Shown here one piece after another: positions 6,776 through 8,969 of a stretch of DNA of 8,969 bases. The notes under the pieces were generated by a model. The model was given only the letters and a program-made list of their open reading frames with translations. It searched no databases and was not told the origin of the DNA. This DNA comes from Prevotellaceae bacterium. Lineage in GTDB: Bacteria > Bacteroidota > Bacteroidia > Bacteroidales > Bacteroidaceae. The stretch spans positions 1 through 8,969 of the forward strand of contig JAFLUS010000061.1 in assembly GCA_022508685.1 (NCBI GenBank), written 5' to 3'. The position numbers and the translations under genes were made by a program. Position 1 is the stretch's first letter; each line of letters starts with the position of its first letter.

Positions 6776-7857
6776 TCCGTCTGCAATTTATTGATAGAGT
6801 CCGTCAGTTGCACGTTCGTTTCCTGCAACTCCGTTATCGTTCGTTCTTGCCACTGCATCTTGGTGTTCAGTTCTTTCACGATATTGTCATGCGTTTGCTG
6901 CCGTCCGTCGCAATAGCGTTGCCACCACCAACTCGCGCCACCCGCACCGACTGCCACGCCGACGAGCAGACACAGGAGCAGCGGCAAGCCACGACGGCGG
7001 CGACGGCACGACGCCGACGCCGGTTGCGGCACGTCCGTTTCAGCCGTTGCCGCCACCGCAGTCGGGTGTGTCGCGTCAGCCGCGGCATCGTCCGTACCCT
7101 TCGTCTCCACCACCACCACCGTGACATTGTCGCGGCCGCCTCGGTCGTTGGCAGCAGCAATGAGTTGGTGCGCACGCAGTTCCACCGAACCTTCGGTGTC
7201 GAGCACACGGCGGATGTCGCCGCTCGTCACCATGTCCGTCAGTCCGTCGGTGCAGAACACGAAGTGCGCATTGGCAGGAATGGGAAAGATGCCGGATTCC
7301 ATGAAATTGCGGTCGTCAAGCATGTGCATCTCCTCGCCCACGCAACGCTCAATCAGGTTGCGCTGCGGATGGCGCATGGCTTCCTCCTCCGTCAGTTCGC
7401 CTTGCTCTTCACGGAAGCCCACGAGCGAATGGTCGTGGGTCAGTTTCCGCAATTCTCCGCCGGCATACTGATACAGACGCGTATCGCCCACGTGCACCAC
7501 GTTCAGTTGCATCCGCGCGATGTCGAACAAACCCGCCGTGAGCACGCACGACATGTGGGGATACTGCCCCTCCGCCCGCTTCTGCTGCACGATAGCATTG
7601 TTTGCCTCTACCACAGCCTGTTTCAACACGTCTAAACAAGCATCGTCGGTTGCAGGATAGCGGTTCACGTAGTCCACGATGGTGCTGCGAGCCATCTCCG
7701 CAGCCACCTCTCCGCCGTCGTAGCCGCCCACGCCGTCAATCGCCACGCACAGCAGGTGGTCGGCATCCCATACGGTCTGGCAGACGAACGTATCTTCGTT
7801 GTTGGTGCGAACCCGTCCCATGTCGGTAGCACCGAAAAAACTGAAATTCTCTATCAT
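6772..7857 (-). CDS. PP2C-family Ser/Thr phosphatase, membrane-anchored
   Basis: A 361-residue metal-dependent (PPM/PP2C) phosphatase expected to remove phosphate from Ser/Thr residues modified by the kinase. Catalytic domain about 1-252: D12-x-G-R-V-R-T-N-N-E21-D22, D41-G-V-G-G45, V123-G-D-T-R127, H141-D-H-S144, C202-T-D-G205 and G241-R-D-N244. The metal-ligand Asp residues (D22, D41, D204, D243) are present, so it should be active. An Ala/Thr-rich linker and an Arg cluster (285-289) lead into one membrane helix (about 290-306), which puts the catalytic part in the cytoplasm. The last 40 or so residues (about 320-361) look like an extracytoplasmic coiled coil. Actinobacterial PstP has the same cytoplasmic-catalytic, single-helix plan and also sits just before rodA. 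It starts 18 bp after the upstream gene and its stop overlaps the next start, so it is mid-operon. Confidence 0.95.
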   Translation of the reverse strand: MIENFSFFGATDMGRVRTNNEDTFVCQTVWDADHLLCVAIDGVGGYDGGEVAAEMARSTIVDYVNRYPATDDACLDVLKQAVVEANNAIVQQKRAEGQYPHMSCVLTAGLFDIARMQLNVVHVGDTRLYQYAGGELRKLTHDHSLVGFREEQGELTEEEAMRHPQRNLIERCVGEEMHMLDDRNFMESGIFPIPANAHFVFCTDGLTDMVTSGDIRRVLDTEGSVELRAHQLIAAANDRGGRDNVTVVVVETKGTDDAAADATHPTAVAATAETDVPQPASASCRRRRRGLPLLLCLLVGVAVGAGGASWWWQRYCDGRQQTHDNIVKELNTKMQWQERTITELQETNVQLTDSINKLQTE

Positions 7858-7864
7858 GGTTATT

Positions 7865-7875
7865 CCGATTATCGG
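7865..7875. repeat. Short inverted repeat CCGATTATCGG
   Basis: A perfect 5-bp inverted repeat around one base that fills most of the 18-bp gap between the first FHA gene's stop and the phosphatase start. As RNA it could form only a 4-bp stem with a 3-nt loop just before the phosphatase start codon. It may be chance. Confidence 0.3.
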
Positions 7876-8856
7876 TTATGTCCGTTCAAAATCAATCTGA
7901 ATTTCTCCGCCCAGCACAATGGCAGAACGATTGGGCAGCACCACCCACGCGCCACGCGCAAGCACCACCTCGTTGAGCACGACGTCGCCCGTCGCACGCA
8001 ACCGAAACTCCTTCTGCCACGCTTGGTACTCAATTTCCACGTGCGGATTGAGCACGCGGTCGGTGTCGAGCCGCGCAATCTGCAGCCCGCCGCGACCTTC
8101 GCTGTCGCTGCGTCCCGAAATCAGCAGATTCGTGCCCTGCATATAGAACACCTGACTGCGGCTGTCATTGACGAGAAACGCCGACTGCGACACGCGCAAC
8201 TTCGCCACACAGCCGTCGCCACCATTCTGCCGCGCAACCGGCGCACCTGCTCCGCCCCACGCGTTCGTCGGCGCAGCACCATGGTTCACCGACGACATGA
8301 AATCGATGCGGATGCAGTCCTTCGCCCGCATGTCGACACCGGGCAGCGCATTCATGTTGATAGCCAGACGGCTGACGGAGAGCGAATCCTTCACGTGCAT
8401 CGTTCCCACCACATGCTCCTGCATCGGCTGTTCCTGTACCGACTGCTCGGCATGAATGGTGGAAGCGACAAACAATTGCTTCGGCTCCAGCGTCGTCGCC
8501 AGTCCGTCGACATCGGGCATGGCGTTGTCGGCACCGAACCGCACAAACTGAAACTGCCAGAAACGGGCGTGCGGACGATAGGACGGATACTTCTGCTGCC
8601 GGCGCACCACCTCGCGTTCCATTTTCGCCGCCACTTCCTTGGCGGTATAGGCAAACGTGTCTTCGGCAGCATCGTAGTCGCCCTCATTCATGTACACGCA
8701 GAAATTGGTCGGAAACAGCAGTCCTTCGGTCGTCGTTTCCTGCTCCATCCGCACCATAAAATGCCCATAGATGCGGTCGAGCAACTCCTGACGCGTCAGC
8801 ACCGACGACGTCGGTTCTTCGTCGCGCCCCAACAGCAATCGTTTCAAAAATCCCAT
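7876..8856 (-). CDS. FhaA-like protein: DUF3662-like N-terminus, degenerate C-terminal FHA
   Basis: A 326-residue protein without signal peptide or membrane helix. Residues about 45-108 (L47-F-P-T-N-F-C-V near the start, G59-D-Y61, a long charged helix, then a W100-Q-F-Q-F-V strand) resemble the FhaA N-terminal domain (DUF3662); this is pattern recognition, not a search result. A middle region (about 125-215) is unassigned and Gly/Ala-rich near 193-213. Residues about 242-325 have FHA strand spacing: I247-G-R249 (I-S-G-R), N270-P-H272, T289-G-D291, V305-V-L-P, G316-G317 and a final I-x-I-D-F strand. The Ser of S-x-x-H is missing and the S-N-G loop is reduced, so phosphothreonine binding may be lost or changed. 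First gene of the run, 18 bp before the phosphatase. FhaA heads the actinobacterial pstP-rodA-pbpA cluster, which supports the call. The ATG at 8856 fits a -7 promoter box at 8915-8922. Confidence 0.75.
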   Translation of the reverse strand: MGFLKRLLLGRDEEPTSSVLTRQELLDRIYGHFMVRMEQETTTEGLLFPTNFCVYMNEGDYDAAEDTFAYTAKEVAAKMEREVVRRQQKYPSYRPHARFWQFQFVRFGADNAMPDVDGLATTLEPKQLFVASTIHAEQSVQEQPMQEHVVGTMHVKDSLSVSRLAINMNALPGVDMRAKDCIRIDFMSSVNHGAAPTNAWGGAGAPVARQNGGDGCVAKLRVSQSAFLVNDSRSQVFYMQGTNLLISGRSDSEGRGGLQIARLDTDRVLNPHVEIEYQAWQKEFRLRATGDVVLNEVVLARGAWVVLPNRSAIVLGGEIQIDFERT

Positions 8857-8914
8857 ATTTCACATCATTTTTGACATACAGCCTCATCATGCGGGCTTAT
8901 TCATATAATGAGTG

Positions 8915-8922
8915 CAAAATTA
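8915..8922 (-). promoter_or_regulatory. Bacteroidota-type -7 box, TAATTTTG
   Basis: Reads TAATTTTG on the minus strand, an exact match to the Bacteroidota TAnnTTTG -7 consensus, placing a transcript start near 8907-8910 with a leader of about 50 nt before the ATG at 8856. A TTTG occurs upstream (8938-8935), but only 12 bp away, closer than the usual -33 spacing of about 19-21 bp, so the -33 half is weak. The AT-rich stretch up to 8969 could aid promoter opening. It is the best promoter candidate for the cluster. Confidence 0.5.
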
Positions 8923-8969
8923 AAGGATTTCCGTCAAACCTACGCTATTTTTACTTTTTTTTAACGTAG

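Noticed and set aside
6520..8874. Long plus-strand open frames opposite the phosphatase and the first FHA gene (6520-7635 and 7756-8874)
   Set aside because: Both share the codon register of the minus-strand gene they lie across from and show no domain or start context of their own.
1..8969. tRNA, rRNA or riboswitch
   Set aside because: Coding genes fill nearly the whole window and neither larger spacer shows a cloverleaf, conserved rRNA segment or recognisable riboswitch fold by eye.

Overview
The window looks like a chromosomal segment of a Bacteroidota bacterium, probably Bacteroidales and perhaps Prevotellaceae-like. That placement is inference from protein character, the absence of clear Shine-Dalgarno sequences, and a TAnnTTTG-type -7 promoter box in front of the first gene. 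All five genes lie on the minus strand, so transcription runs from high to low coordinates. Coding DNA is GC-rich and avoids the codons TTA, CTA and TCA. The two spacers (2295-2521 and 8857-8969) are AT-rich.

Layout in transcription order. (1) 8856-7876: a protein with an FhaA-like (DUF3662-like) N-terminus and a C-terminal FHA-like fold. (2) 7857-6772: a PP2C-family Ser/Thr phosphatase with one membrane helix and an extracytoplasmic coiled coil. (3) 6775-2522: a 1417-residue fusion of a SEDS (RodA/FtsW) glycosyltransferase with a class B penicillin-binding transpeptidase, preceded by an extra extracytoplasmic domain. (4) After a 227-bp gap, 2294-771: a membrane-anchored Hanks-type Ser/Thr kinase with coiled coils. 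(5) 755-12: an FHA protein with the main phosphothreonine-pocket residues intact. Genes 1-3 are tightly packed (18-bp gap, then a 4-bp ATGA overlap). Genes 4-5 are separated by 15 bp.

The content and order (FhaA-like, PP2C phosphatase, RodA, PbpA, kinase) match the actinobacterial fhaA-fhaB-pstP-rodA-pbpA-pknA-pknB cluster, which couples Ser/Thr phosphorylation to peptidoglycan synthesis and cell shape. Here RodA and PbpA are one polypeptide, the kinase has coiled coils instead of PASTA repeats, and an FHA protein sits at each end. I infer a self-contained phospho-regulated wall-synthesis module: the kinase and phosphatase set the phosphorylation state, the FHA proteins read it, and the fused polymerase/transpeptidase is the likely output.

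The strongest unexplained signal is in the gap at 2295-2521. It holds four 12-14-bp palindromes of one family (consensus ARACTRYAGTYT) plus a half-site, with centres 22-23 bp apart, about two helical turns. This looks like a cooperative operator array upstream of the kinase-FHA pair.
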